A DNA stretch of 64,000 nt from Nocardioides daphniae (GCF_004777465.1 NZ_CP038462.1:496001-560000); one strand, 5' to 3'. Counted from the stretch's first letter, positions 53,494-62,934 are shown. Numbers and translations: made by a program. Notes: generated by a model from the sequence alone, not told the origin.

Positions 53494-53525
53494 TTGTCGA
53501 TCAATTAACTCGACTAAGGTTCCGG
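53494..53525 (+). promoter_or_regulatory. AT-rich element shared with the FAD-TTC38 gene
   Basis: Contains the inverted repeat GTCGA (53496-53500) / TCGAC (53510-53514) and, in the same order as 6696-6743, TTGTCGATC, TCGACTAA and TTCCGG. It lies between the leader peptide and DUF4395, so it may be an operator, a second promoter or an attenuator stem. Confidence 0.5.
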
Positions 53526-53593
53526 GTGTCGGCCCTCCGCCGGTGTGACTGCTGTCGCGCCCTGCAGGAATCCCTTCACCAGGAACAGGACCA

Positions 53594-54049
53594 ATGAGCT
53601 CTCACGACACCACTGTGCCCCGGGTCGATCCCCGTGGCCCCCAGTTCGGCGCCGTCATCACCACCGTCGTCCTCGGAGTCGTCCTCGCGACCGCGCCCAG
53701 CACGTTCGCGGTCGCCCTGCTCGCCGTCCAGGCGGCACTCTTCGCGAGCGGCGCACTGCTCGGCGTCAACCGCACGCCGTACGCCTGGCTCTTCCGCACC
53801 GTCGTACGCCCCCGCCTGGGCGCCCCGACGGAGTGGGAGGACCCGGCTCCGCCGCGCTTCGCCCAGACCGTGGGCCTCGGGTTCGCCCTCGTCGGCCTGG
53901 CCGGCTTCCTCCTGGGGGCCGACCTGGTCGGCCTCGTCGCCACCGGCTTCGCCTTGGTGGCCGCCCTGCTCAACGCAGCCTTCGGCTTCTGCCTGGGTTG
54001 CGAGATGTACCTCCTGCTGCGCCGGGCCGCGTCGCCCCGCACGGCCTGA
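53594..54049 (+). CDS. DUF4395 family membrane protein
   Basis: 151 residues with about four membrane helices in two hairpins (FGAVITTVVLGVVLAT, FAVALLAVQAALFASGALLG, VGLGFALVGLAGFLLG, FALVAALLNAAFGFCLGCEM). The CLGC near the C-terminus, with FGFCLGCEMYLLLRR, is the mark of this family, often encoded with thiol or sulfur enzymes. A redox or sulfur-transfer role at the membrane is inferred from context: it leads the sulfurtransferase-SseC operon. AGGAACAGGA precedes the ATG. Confidence 0.85.
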   Translation: MSSHDTTVPRVDPRGPQFGAVITTVVLGVVLATAPSTFAVALLAVQAALFASGALLGVNRTPYAWLFRTVVRPRLGAPTEWEDPAPPRFAQTVGLGFALVGLAGFLLGADLVGLVATGFALVAALLNAAFGFCLGCEMYLLLRRAASPRTA

Positions 54050-54128
54050 GCGCACGCTCCACCGCAGCACCCACGCACACCATCCCTGGTCACCGCACCA
54101 CCCATCCCGAAAGAGAGAAGCACCAGCC

Positions 54129-54977
54129 ATGAGCCGCGAAGACTCCCTCGTTTCCGTCCAGTGGGTCGAGGACAACCTCGGCGCCGACGGCATCGTCCTG
54201 ATCGAGGTCGACGAGGACACCGCCGCCTACGACAAGGGCCACATCCCGACCGCCATCAAGCTGGACTGGACGAAGGACCTGCAGGACCAGGTCCGTCGCG
54301 ACTTCGTCAACAAGGAGGGCTTCGAGAAGCTCCTCTCCGAGCGCGGCGTCAGCAACGACGACACCGTGATCCTCTACGGCGGCAACAACAACTGGTTCGC
54401 TGCCTACGCCTACTGGTACTTCAAGCTCTACGGCCACAAGAACGTCAAGCTCATGGACGGTGGCCGCAAGAAGTGGGAGCTCGACGCCCGCGAGCTGACC
54501 AAGGACGTCCCGACCCGTCCCGCGACCTCGTACGTCGCCCAGGAGCAGGACCGCTCGATCCGCGCCTTCCGTGACGACGCCGTCGCCGCGATCGGTGTGC
54601 AGAACCTGATCGACGTGCGCAGCCCCGACGAGTTCGCCGGCCGCCTGATGGCTCCGGCCCACCTCCCGCAGGAGCAGGCGCAGCGCGCCGGTCACATCCC
54701 GACCTCGCTCAACGTGCCGTGGAGCAAGAACGCCAACGACGACGGCACCTTCAAGTCCGACGACGAGCTGCGCAAGCTCTACGACGAGGTCGGCATCGAC
54801 GACTCCAAGGACACCATCGCCCTGTGCCGCATCGGTGAGCGCTCGTCGCTGACCTGGTTCGTGCTGCAGGAGCTGCTGGGCTTCAAGAACGTCAAGAACT
54901 ACGACGGCTCGTGGACCGAGTACGGCTCCCTCGTCGGCGTTCCGGTCGTTCTCGGCGACGAGCCGGGTGTCGCCTGA
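54129..54977 (+). CDS. cysA: Thiosulfate sulfurtransferase (rhodanese), CysA type
   Basis: 282 residues with two rhodanese domains. The C-terminal active loop CRIGERSS holds the catalytic Cys and is identical to that of mycobacterial CysA2/CysA3. The N-terminal inactive domain shows LIEVDEDTAAYDKGHIPTA, and the second has IDVRSPDEFAG and RAGHIPTSLNVPW. It transfers sulfane sulfur from thiosulfate to an acceptor. GAGAGAAG precedes ATG 54129. Its stop overlaps the next start by one base (TGATG). Confidence 0.92.
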   Translation: MSREDSLVSVQWVEDNLGADGIVLIEVDEDTAAYDKGHIPTAIKLDWTKDLQDQVRRDFVNKEGFEKLLSERGVSNDDTVILYGGNNNWFAAYAYWYFKLYGHKNVKLMDGGRKKWELDARELTKDVPTRPATSYVAQEQDRSIRAFRDDAVAAIGVQNLIDVRSPDEFAGRLMAPAHLPQEQAQRAGHIPTSLNVPWSKNANDDGTFKSDDELRKLYDEVGIDDSKDTIALCRIGERSSLTWFVLQELLGFKNVKNYDGSWTEYGSLVGVPVVLGDEPGVA

Positions 54978-55273
54978 TGTGCGGCGCGGTTGAGGGCGGC
55001 CTGTCGCTCGACGGCGTCAACGTCGCCAAGGAGGCCGTGATCCAGGGCCAGGTCACCCGTGACGGCGAGCCCGTGGCCACCGGCTACGTGCGCCTGCTCG
55101 ACAAGACCGGCGAGTTCACCGCTGAGGTCCCCCTCTCGGCCACCGGCCACTTCCGGTTCTTCGCCGGTGAGGGCGTCTGGACGCTCCGCGCCCTCGCCCC
55201 AAAGGCCGAGCCGGTCGACCGCAAGGTCCACGCCCAGGTGGGCTCCGTGGCCGAGGTCGCGATCGCGGTCTGA
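54977..55273 (+). CDS. sseC: DUF1416 (SseC-like) protein
   Basis: 98 residues, beta-rich: MCGAVEGGLSLDGVNVAKE, VIQGQVTRDGEPVATGYVRL, TGHFRFFAGEGVWTLRALAP. This is the small partner always found behind CysA-type sulfurtransferase genes in mycobacteria and relatives (SseC). Function unknown beyond a link to sulfur metabolism. Translationally coupled to the sulfurtransferase gene (TGATG). Confidence 0.9.
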   Translation: MCGAVEGGLSLDGVNVAKEAVIQGQVTRDGEPVATGYVRLLDKTGEFTAEVPLSATGHFRFFAGEGVWTLRALAPKAEPVDRKVHAQVGSVAEVAIAV

Positions 55274-55293
55274 CCCACCCGCCAGCTCCATCC

Positions 55294-55328
55294 AGGACCC
55301 CGTCCCGCCTCGAGCGGGGCGGGGTCCT
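55294..55328. terminator. Bidirectional terminator after sseC
   Basis: 15-bp stem AGGACCCCGTCCCGC / GCGGGGCGGGGTCCT with one wobble and a 5-base loop, between convergent genes. Confidence 0.8.
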
Positions 55329-55353
55329 GTGCATGCATCGTCCTTCTATCGGC

Positions 55354-56631
55354 CTACCTCCTCCGGTGGAAGCGCAGGTCGCCGTTGGCCATCCGACTCA
55401 TGTCGTAGCCGGGATCGTGCGCGAGGTGGTGATGGTGGGAGCAGAGGAGGGCGGCGTTGTCGAGGTCGGACGCGCCGCCCTCGCCCCACGGCACCAGGTG
55501 GTGCGCCTCGGCCCACGTCCCGGGGATGTCGCATCCCTCGGCGCGGCAGGTCGTGTCGCGCAGCAGGAGTGCGCGACGTTGGGCCTTCGAGAAGAGGCGT
55601 GAGGCCCGGCCCAGGTCGAGGACCTCGGAGTCGGTGCCCAGCACGGCCGGGATGATCCGGGCGTTGCAGGCCAGCCGACGTGCCTGGGCGGCGGTGATCG
55701 TGTCGTACCCGTCGCCGGGTACGCCGCTGCCGAGCGTCGCCACCCCGAGCCCCGTACGCAGCGCCTCGAACGAGATCGTCACCGTCAGGTTCGTGGCGTC
55801 GCCGCCATGGATCGGCAGCCGCCTGGGGTCCAGCGTCTCGAGCAGCTGCCCGAAGGCTTCTGCCAGCCGCCGCGGGTGGCTCACGGCCCGGCGGCCCGAC
55901 GTGCGGTCCTCGCTGTCGGTGAGCCGCGGGTTGGTGAACGCGTGCAGGTAGGTCGCCAGGCGTGCCGCCACCGCGTCGGGGAGCAGGGCGGAGAGCCGCG
56001 TCGTACCGTCGCCGACGGCGCGCAGCCGCAGGCGCTGACGCTCGACGGCGTACCGCTCTGCCTGCTCGAGGCGCCGGCGCTCTGCCTGCTCGAAGCGGTC
56101 CGGGTCGACCAGCTCGAGGATGCGACGGCCGAGCGCGACCAGGTCCCTCGGGTCGTGCTCCTGCGAGAGTCGCACCAGCTCGGCCTCGGCCTGCGCGACG
56201 ACGGCCTGCTCGATGCCGTCGGGAAGCTCTGCCATCGCGTGCGCGATCACCCGTGCCTGCGGCAGGTTGGTGCGGCCCTCACGCAGCGCGCCCGCCAGCG
56301 CCGGCAGGTCGCGGTCGAGCGCCTCGGCCAGTCGCAGGTCGGCGGCGGCGTCGCCACGGCGTACGTGCCCGTGGTGCGCCAGCCAGGTCTCGATCGAGCG
56401 GAAGCCCTCGCCCTGGGCCACGTCGCCGGCCGCGGCCATGACCCGCAGCCGCAGCTCGGCCGCGCGCGACTCCACCTCCAGCAGGGTCAGCAGCGCGCTG
56501 GCCTTCTCGTCGGTGCTCATGAAGGTCGGGTTGACGTCGGCCACCGACTTCAACGACGAGCTGATCGACGCCGCGACAGCGCTCACCGGATGCACGGACT
56601 CCACCTCCACTCCACAACGACGGTGCGCCAC
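55354..56631 (-). CDS. DUF222 (13E12 repeat family) HNH endonuclease-like protein
   Basis: 425 residues from GTG 56631 (GTG 56610 is an alternative). A long helical DUF222 region (ELRLRVMAAAGDVA, ETWLAHHGHVRRGDAAADLR, LPDGIEQAVVAQAEAEL) is followed by a C-terminal HNH nuclease fold: CRAEGCDIPGTWAEAHHLVP, DLDNAALLCSHHHHLAHDPG. Members are multicopy in actinobacteria and in mycobacteria several are LexA-regulated. A perfect SOS box lies ~145 bases upstream here, which fits DNA-damage induction. Function is not established. Confidence 0.87.
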   Translation of the reverse strand: MAHRRCGVEVESVHPVSAVAASISSSLKSVADVNPTFMSTDEKASALLTLLEVESRAAELRLRVMAAAGDVAQGEGFRSIETWLAHHGHVRRGDAAADLRLAEALDRDLPALAGALREGRTNLPQARVIAHAMAELPDGIEQAVVAQAEAELVRLSQEHDPRDLVALGRRILELVDPDRFEQAERRRLEQAERYAVERQRLRLRAVGDGTTRLSALLPDAVAARLATYLHAFTNPRLTDSEDRTSGRRAVSHPRRLAEAFGQLLETLDPRRLPIHGGDATNLTVTISFEALRTGLGVATLGSGVPGDGYDTITAAQARRLACNARIIPAVLGTDSEVLDLGRASRLFSKAQRRALLLRDTTCRAEGCDIPGTWAEAHHLVPWGEGGASDLDNAALLCSHHHHLAHDPGYDMSRMANGDLRFHRRR

Positions 56632-56776
56632 GCTCGCGGCGCCTGCTGGTCGTTGCTCCTGGAGGCCCGGACCTGCCGGACGATCACGTCACCCTCGCAA
56701 CTGGCCCCGCCGTCTCCGGATGCCACCGCCGAAGCGGTGACCCGGTGTCATGGGCGAGGACCTGCCACGACACTAT

Positions 56777-56792
56777 TCGAACACCGGTTCGA
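56777..56792. promoter_or_regulatory. LexA (SOS) box
   Basis: TCGAACACCGGTTCGA fits the actinobacterial consensus TCGAAC-N4-GTTCGA exactly, extended to an 8-bp arm on each side (56775-56794). It lies between the DUF222-HNH gene (minus, 145 bases away) and metY (plus, 174 bases away). The remainder of 56632-56966 holds a possible -10 TAGTCT (56906) for metY and nothing else I can support. Confidence 0.82.
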
Positions 56793-56966
56793 ATGACCAT
56801 CTCCCAAATCGGGGATTCGCCGGGCGTCGTCGTCACCGGCATCGAGACTGTCTCGCGTGCCGGACTGACTGCCCGCACTTCGGGACGAATGACCGCGTTG
56901 AAGTCTAGTCTCCTAGTTGTCTTTCAGACGTGACGCTGATCGTCACCTCGCAGCCCAGGAGTCCGC

Positions 56967-58253
56967 ATGAACTACCGTCCCGAGACCCTCGCCGTCCACG
57001 CCGGCCAGGAGGTCGCCGACCCGGCCACCAACAGCCGCGCGGTCCCGATCTACCAGACCACGTCGTACGTCTTCAACGACACCGAGCACGCCGCGAACCT
57101 CTTCGCGCTCGCCGAGCCCGGCAACATCTACACGCGCATCATGAACCCGACCCAGTCGGTCTTCGAGGACCGCGTCAACCAGCTCGAGGGCGGTGTCGGT
57201 GCGCTGGCCGTCGCCTCGGGCTCCGCGGCGATCACCTACTCGGTGCTCAACCTGACCTACGCCGGCGACAACATCGTGGCGCTCTCCACCTTGTACGGCG
57301 GCACCTACGCCCTCTTCGCCCACACGCTGCCGCAGTTCGGCATCGAGGTCCGCTTCGTCGACCCGACCAAGCCGGAGGAGCTGGCCAAGCACGTCGACGA
57401 GAAGACCAAGCTGGTCTTCGGCGAGACCGTCGGCAACCCGAAGATCAACGTCGCCGACCTCGACGCCTGGTCGGAGGCTGCGCACGCGCAGGGCCTGCCC
57501 TTCATCGTCGACGCGACCGCCTCGACCCCCTACCTGGTGCGCCCCTTCGAGCACGGCGTCGACGTCGTGGTCCACTCCGCCACCAAGTACATCGGCGGCC
57601 ACGGCACCTCCATCGGCGGCATCATCGTCGACTCCGGCAACTTCGACTGGGCTGCGCACGCCGAGCGCTTCCCCGGCCTCACCGGGCCCGACCAGGCCTA
57701 CCACGGCGTCGTGTGGACCGAGGCCGTCGGCAACCTCGCCTTCATCATCCGCGCCCGCACCGTGCTGCTGCGCAACACCGGCGCCGCGATCACCCCGCAC
57801 AACTCGTGGCTCTTCCTCCAGGGCCTGGAGACCCTGCACCTGCGCATGGAGCGCCACTCCTCCAACGCGCTGGCCGTCGCCCAGTGGCTCGAGGCCCACG
57901 ACCTGGTCGCCTGGGTCTCCTACCCGGGCCTGGAGTCCAGCGCCGACAAGGAGGTCTACGACCGCATCTCGACCGGCAAGGGCTACGGCGGCCTGCTCTC
58001 CTTCGGCCTCAAGTCGGGCCGCGAGGGCGGCAAGAAGTTCATCGAGGCGCTCAACCTCTTCAGCCACCTGGTCAACATCGGTGACGCGAAGTCGCTGGCC
58101 GTGCACAACGCCACCACCACGCACTCGCAGCTGACCCCCGCGGAGCTCGAGGCGGCCGGCGTGCCGGAGGACCTCGTACGCCTCTCCATCGGCATCGAGA
58201 ACGTCGACGACCTGATCGCCGACCTCGAGCAGGCGCTCATCGCCAGCAAGTGA
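56967..58253 (+). CDS. metY: O-acetylhomoserine sulfhydrylase (MetY)
   Basis: 428 residues. PLP enzyme of the Cys/Met gamma family: TLAVHAGQEVADPATNSRAV, YTRIMNPTQSVFEDRVNQLE, the PLP-lysine in VVHSATKYIGGHGTSIGG, and the C-terminal RLSIGIENVDDLIADLEQAL. It makes homocysteine from O-acetylhomoserine and sulfide. CCCAGGAGTCCGC precedes the ATG. metX, which makes its substrate, lies 1.9 kb further on the same strand; the two are separated by a minus-strand histidine kinase gene. Confidence 0.95.
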   Translation: MNYRPETLAVHAGQEVADPATNSRAVPIYQTTSYVFNDTEHAANLFALAEPGNIYTRIMNPTQSVFEDRVNQLEGGVGALAVASGSAAITYSVLNLTYAGDNIVALSTLYGGTYALFAHTLPQFGIEVRFVDPTKPEELAKHVDEKTKLVFGETVGNPKINVADLDAWSEAAHAQGLPFIVDATASTPYLVRPFEHGVDVVVHSATKYIGGHGTSIGGIIVDSGNFDWAAHAERFPGLTGPDQAYHGVVWTEAVGNLAFIIRARTVLLRNTGAAITPHNSWLFLQGLETLHLRMERHSSNALAVAQWLEAHDLVAWVSYPGLESSADKEVYDRISTGKGYGGLLSFGLKSGREGGKKFIEALNLFSHLVNIGDAKSLAVHNATTTHSQLTPAELEAAGVPEDLVRLSIGIENVDDLIADLEQALIASK

Positions 58254-58286
58254 CCTGACCCGCGGCGCCCGCGCGCCACGGCGTAC

Positions 58287-58323
58287 GACGGCCCCTCCTG
58301 CCTCCTCGGCGGGCGGGGCCGTC
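58287..58323. terminator. Bidirectional terminator between metY and the kinase gene
   Basis: GACGGCCCC (58287-58295) pairs with GGGGCCGTC (58315-58323); the loop can extend the helix with CCTGCC/GGCGGG-type pairs. Confidence 0.65.
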
Positions 58324-58328
58324 CGTGC

Positions 58329-60027
58329 TCAGCCTGCGTCCGGCTCCGCGTCGGGCTCCGTGTCAGGGCCCTCGACGGGCATCGTCACCTCGAAGCGGGT
58401 GCCGGTGCCGGGACTGCTGGCGAGGTCGATCTGCCCGCCGTGCGCCTCGACGATCGCCTTGACCACCGAGAGGCCGACGCCGATGCCCTGCACGGCCTGG
58501 TCGGTGGCGCTCGCCGTGCGGTAGAAGCGCTCGAAGACGTGGCTCTGCTCGTTGGCGCTGAGCCCGGGACCGGTGTCGACGACCTCCAGCACGACCATGT
58601 CGGCGCGCTGGTGCAGGCGTACGGTCACGGTGCCGGGGGCGGGGGTGTACTTCACCGCGTTGCCCACGAGGTTGTCGACGACCTGCGTGAAGCAGTCGGG
58701 GTCGAGCGTCGCCTTGATCCCCGGCTGCACGTCGACCTCCAGGTCGAGCCCAGCGGTCTCGGCGGCGGTGCGCAGCGGGGTGAGCGCCGCCTCCATCAGG
58801 TCGACGAGGTCGACGGTGCGGGTCTTGAGCTCGACGGCCTCGCTGGAGCCGGAGGCCTGCAGCAGCTGCCCCACCCGGCTCAGCAGGACGTGGGCGTTGC
58901 GCTGGGCGACGCGCAGCATCTTGAGCACGGTGACGTCGGCCGGGTCGATCTCGTCCTCGATGAGCTCGTGGTAGCCGATGATCGACGTCAACGGCGTACG
59001 CAGCTCGTGCGACACCGTGGTCAGGAACTCCTCGCGGGCACGCACGGAGTCCAGGACGTCGGTGACGGGGATCCCGACGATCACGTAGCCGAAGCGGTCG
59101 TGCTGGGTGCGGTGGATCTGGCGCGAGGAGAGCAGGTAGGCGACCTGGTCCTCGGGCGGGCCGAACCACGCGAGCTGCGCGTCGAACTCCTCTCCACGGT
59201 GCGCCCGGGCGAGCACGAACTCCTCGGGCGGGACCGGGGTGACCCGGTCGGGGGCGTAGTAGTGGACGACCGGCTCGATCGTGCCGTCGGTCTGGATCCC
59301 GGCCAGGTCGCCCAGCCGCCGGGCGTCGGGGTTGTCCCAGATCCGCTCGCCGGCGTCGTCGTAGGCCACGATCGTGACGTCGATGATGTCGAGCAGGGTC
59401 TGCGTCAGCAGCAGCTGGTCCTCGTTGGCGTCGAGGGTGGCCCGCAGGCGGTTGGCCTGGGCGGTGAGCCGGTCCTCGCGGCGGTCGCGCTCGAGGGCGA
59501 GCTGGCGCCCGCCGAGCAGCAGCCCGAGACCCAGCAGCGCCAGCGGCAGGTACTGCACCCACAACGGCCCCTCGCCCTGCGGGACGACGTCGCCCAGGTA
59601 GAGGAGCTGCATCACCGTGACCAGGGCCGCGGAGGCGATGAAGGCACCCGGCCAGCCGAACTCGAAGACCAGCCACAGCAGCGGGAGCACCACCACCAGG
59701 GCGGCCGTCGGCAGCACCGGCACGATCTCGGTGCCCATCAGCACCAGGGCGACGAGGGAGACGAGGGGCAGCGAGAGCCGCCAGCGGTGCGACAGCCGGC
59801 CGTGTGCACCAGCCACTTGGTGCCCGCCAGCGCGGCGAGCAGCACCAGTCCGGCGGGGGTGCGCCACCCACGCTCGCGGGGTCGTCGAGGAGCAGCACGC
59901 CCGAGGCGACCAGCACCGCGATGACCAGGGTCGAGATCGGCCAGACCATGGTGGTGGCGCGGGAGGTGGGTGGCAGGGCCAGCAGGTTGCGGGGAGGCTG
60001 GGGGGCAGTGGGGGTCAGGCTCAGCAC
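58329..60027 (-). pseudogene. Sensor histidine kinase, membrane-bound, two frameshifts
   Basis: About 567 residues after two missing bases are restored (near 59870 and 59800, both inside the membrane region). Six hydrophobic helices come first (STLVIAVLVASGVLLL, AGLVLLAALAG, LVSLVALVLMG and others), then a coiled-coil linker and a PAS-like domain (IDVTIVAYDDAGERIWDNP). The kinase core is HisKA SHELRTPLTSIIGYHELIED and HATPase NLVGNAVKYTPAPGTV, VVDTGPGLS, GIGVGLSVVKAIVEAHGG. No response regulator is adjacent. The start is uncertain: GTG 60027 is chosen, with ATG 59950 possible. The signal is unknown. Confidence 0.8.
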
Positions 60028-60158
60028 CTCCTCGGTGTCTGGGGAAGGGCCCGGTCGGTGTCCCAGTGTGTCGTGCCCCACCGACCTGTTCAATCCGCCG
60101 GGCCGGAGTGTCCACGCCTGCACCCTGGCGACCGGGCCGAGGGGGCGGACGTGGGACC

Positions 60159-61276
60159 ATGGAGCGTGACCGGCCCCTTGACTACGTCGAGACGCAGCGG
60201 GTCGTCCTCTTCTCCGAGTGCGACCCGCTGCGTCTGCGTGGCGGCGGCCGTCTCGACCACGTCGAGGTGGCGTACGAGACCTACGGCGAGCTGTCGCCCG
60301 AGCGTGACAACGTCATCTTCGTCTGCCACGCGCTGACCGGTCACGCGCACGCCGCGGGCCTCCACCTCGGCGCCAAGAAGCGCGGCTGGTGGGACAACAT
60401 CATCGGCCCCGGCAAGCCGCTCGACACCGACCGCTTCTTCGTCGTCGCGCCCAACATCCTGGGTGGCTGCTCCGGCACGACCGGCCCGCTGTCGACCAAC
60501 CCGGCGACCGGTGAGCCCTACTACCTCGACTTCCCGCTGCTGCACATGAGCGACCTCGTCGCCGTGCACCGGCGGCTGATGGGCCACCTCGGCGTCGAGC
60601 GGCTGTACGCCGGTGTCGGCGGCTCGCTGGGCGGCATGCAGATCCTGCAGTGGGTCATCGACGCCCCGACGAGGTCGAGCGGGCTGTGCTGGTCGCGGCC
60701 TCCTCGCGGCTCTCCACGGAGAACATCGCCTTCTCGTCGGTCGCCCGCACCGCGATCATGAGCGACCCGGAGTTCCACGACGGTCGCTACGTCGAGCACG
60801 GCACGGTCCCGCGGCTGGGCCAGAAGGTCGCCCGGATGATGGCCCACATCACCTACGTCTCCGACCAGTCGCTCGACACGAAGTTCGGCCACCGCCGCGA
60901 CACCGTCGGCGACGGGATGAAGCTCGAGCCCGACTTCGCCGTCGAGCACTACCTGCAGCACCAGGGCGACGTCTTCCTCGACCGCTTCGACGCGCTCAGC
61001 TACCTCTACCTGACGCGCCTGCTCGACTACTTCGACCCGTTCGCGGACAGTTGGACGGCCGAGCGCCTCGCGTCCACGCGTACGCAGTTCCAGGTCACCT
61101 CCTTCGACTCCGACTGGCGCTTCGACACCCGGCAGTCGCTGCGGATGGTCGAGCAGCTGGAGGCCTGCGGCGTGAAGGTCGACTTCGCCGAGCTCCCCTC
61201 ACCCTTCGGGCACGACTCGTTCCTGCTGACGCCTCCGGGCTACCACGACCGGATCGCCGCCTTCCTGAAGGGCTGA
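60159..61276 (+). pseudogene. metX: Homoserine O-acetyltransferase MetX, one frameshift
   Basis: About 372 residues once a C is added to CCCC at 60663-60666 (IDAP then DEVERAVLV). Alpha/beta-hydrolase: VCHALTGHAHAAG, GGCSGTTGPLSTNP, the nucleophile elbow GVGGSLGGMQ, the acid in SFDSDWRFD and the catalytic His in GHDSFLL. It makes O-acetylhomoserine for metY. ATG 60159 has little of a Shine-Dalgarno. Methionine synthesis depends on this step, so a true disruption is unlikely. Confidence 0.92.
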
Positions 61277-61403
61277 GCCCGACACGTTGAGCCCGGCACG
61301 CTGGGCCCGGCGGGACCTTCTCGCTGGGACTTCGCGTTCCGCCACGATCGTCGGCGGCCGCTGACACAATCGCGGCTGTCGCGTCGCCGATCCAGGAGTG
61401 AGT

Positions 61404-62883
61404 GTGTCGTCTCGTCGTGTGTTGGCCGTAGGTGTGGCCGTCGGTCTGCTGGCCCCCGTGGCCTCCCTCTCCCGGCGAGCGCGACGGAGGCCGCGGCCCC
61501 GAAGCCGCTGACCGCGTCCGTCGGCGCGGCGGTCGCGGGGGAGCGGGTCACCTTCACCGCGAAGCGCCCGACCGCGAAGAAGTTCCGCACGCTCAAGGCC
61601 ACGCAGCAGCGCAAGGCCACGATCGTGCTGCAGCGCCGTGACGGCGCCACGTGGCGCGCGGTCGGCCGCGTGAAGCTCGGCGCGAAGAAGAAGGTCACCT
61701 TCGCCTCGGCCGTGCCCACCAGCGCGAAGGGCAGCGTGCGCTACCGCGTCCGCGCGGTGCTGGGGAAGAAGACGTACGAGGCCGGGGCGCTGACCCTGAA
61801 GGTCGTCAGCGCCCCACGCAGCAGCTCACCACGCGCCCGAGCAGCAGCGACGCCGACGTCGCCACGACGTACGCGAGCACCCTCACGCCGGTGCGTGCCG
61901 GGCGCAAGCTCACGGTCGAGCGCTACGTCGACGGCACCTGGTCGACGGTCGCGGAGACCTCGGCCAAGGGGGCCAGCGCGGCCCTGACGGTGGCTGCCGC
62001 CCGCTTCCCGGCCTGGTACAGGGTGCGCGCCGCCGCCCACAACGGCATCGCCTCGGTCGCCACCGCTCCGGTGCGTACGACGCTGAACCGCCGCCCCGTC
62101 GAGATCGCGCACCGCGCCGGTGCAGCGCTGGGCCCGGAGCAGACGCTCGGCGCCATGGAGGCCTCGCTGACCGCCGGCGCGACCGCGATGGAGGTCGACG
62201 TGCAGCTGACGAAGGACGCCGTGCCGGTCATCGTGCACGACCAGACCTTCGCCCGCACGACCAACGTCGCGACCGTCTTCCCGGGGCGCGAGGACGACCC
62301 GGTCGGCACCTTCACGTGGGCCGAGGTGCAGCAGCTCGACGCCGGCAGCTGGGCGGGCCCGCAGTGGGCCGGCGAGGGCATCCCGAGCCTGGACGAGCTG
62401 CTGACCGCGCTCGGCGGCCGCGCCCACCTGGTGCTGGAGGTGAAGTTCTGGCCGTTCAACCAGGGCACGCCCGAGGAGCGTGCCGCACTGCGCGACGTGC
62501 TCGACGCCGAGCTGGTCGCGGGAAGGCTGGGCGAGCTGGCCGGGGCCGGCAAGCTGACGGTGTCGTCGTTCAACCACGAGTTCCTGCAGCCGTTCGCCGA
62601 GGCGCACCCCGACGTGCCGGTGGGGGCGCTGACCTTCTTCCCGCCGTCGGCGACGCAGGTGGCGCAGTGGGCCACCTGGGCCGAGGAGATCCACGGACAG
62701 TTCGCGCTGACCACGTGGCAGGACACCACGGCCGCTCGTGCTGCCGGCCTCACGACGAGCGTGTGGACCCTCGCGACCCCCGATCAGTACCGGGTGGCGC
62801 TCGCCTCCGGCGCGGAGGCGCTGATCACGGACAACCCGGGGCTGCTGGCCTCGGTGCTCGAGCCGCCGGCTCCGACCAGCTGA
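61404..62883 (+). pseudogene. Secreted glycerophosphodiester phosphodiesterase, two frameshifts
   Basis: About 493 residues after adding one C near 61471 and one near 61812. Signal peptide (VLAVGVAVGLLAPVASLS), then a ~190-residue beta-rich region of two Ig-like modules with many Lys and Arg (FTAKRPTAKKFRTLK, YRVRAVLGKKTY), then a GDPD barrel: EIAHRAGAA, PEQTLGAMEASL, MEVDVQLTKDAVPVIVHD (E, D and H ligands of the metal), HLVLEVKFW and SSFNHEFLQ. It would release glycerol 3-phosphate from phosphodiesters outside the cell, in keeping with the phosphate theme of the window. AGGAGTGAGT precedes GTG 61404. Confidence 0.85.
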
Positions 62884-62895
62884 ACGCGTTGACGT

Positions 62896-62930
62896 GAGAC
62901 GCCCCCGCCGAGGAAGGGTGGGGGCGTCTC
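62896..62930. terminator. Bidirectional terminator after the phosphodiesterase
   Basis: 11-bp perfect stem GAGACGCCCCC / GGGGGCGTCTC with a 13-base loop, between convergent genes. Confidence 0.78.
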
Positions 62931-62934
62931 TGCG

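Noticed and set aside
56795..56966. A SAM-type riboswitch before metY.
   Set aside because: No recognisable SAM aptamer elements, and the probable -10 box at 56906 leaves a leader of only about 50 bases.
56917..56968. A 17-codon TTG-initiated ORF overlapping the metY start, as a second leader peptide.
   Set aside because: It has no Cys or Met codon run and lacks the RR-x-VD-CRV pattern; overlap with ATGA is likely chance.
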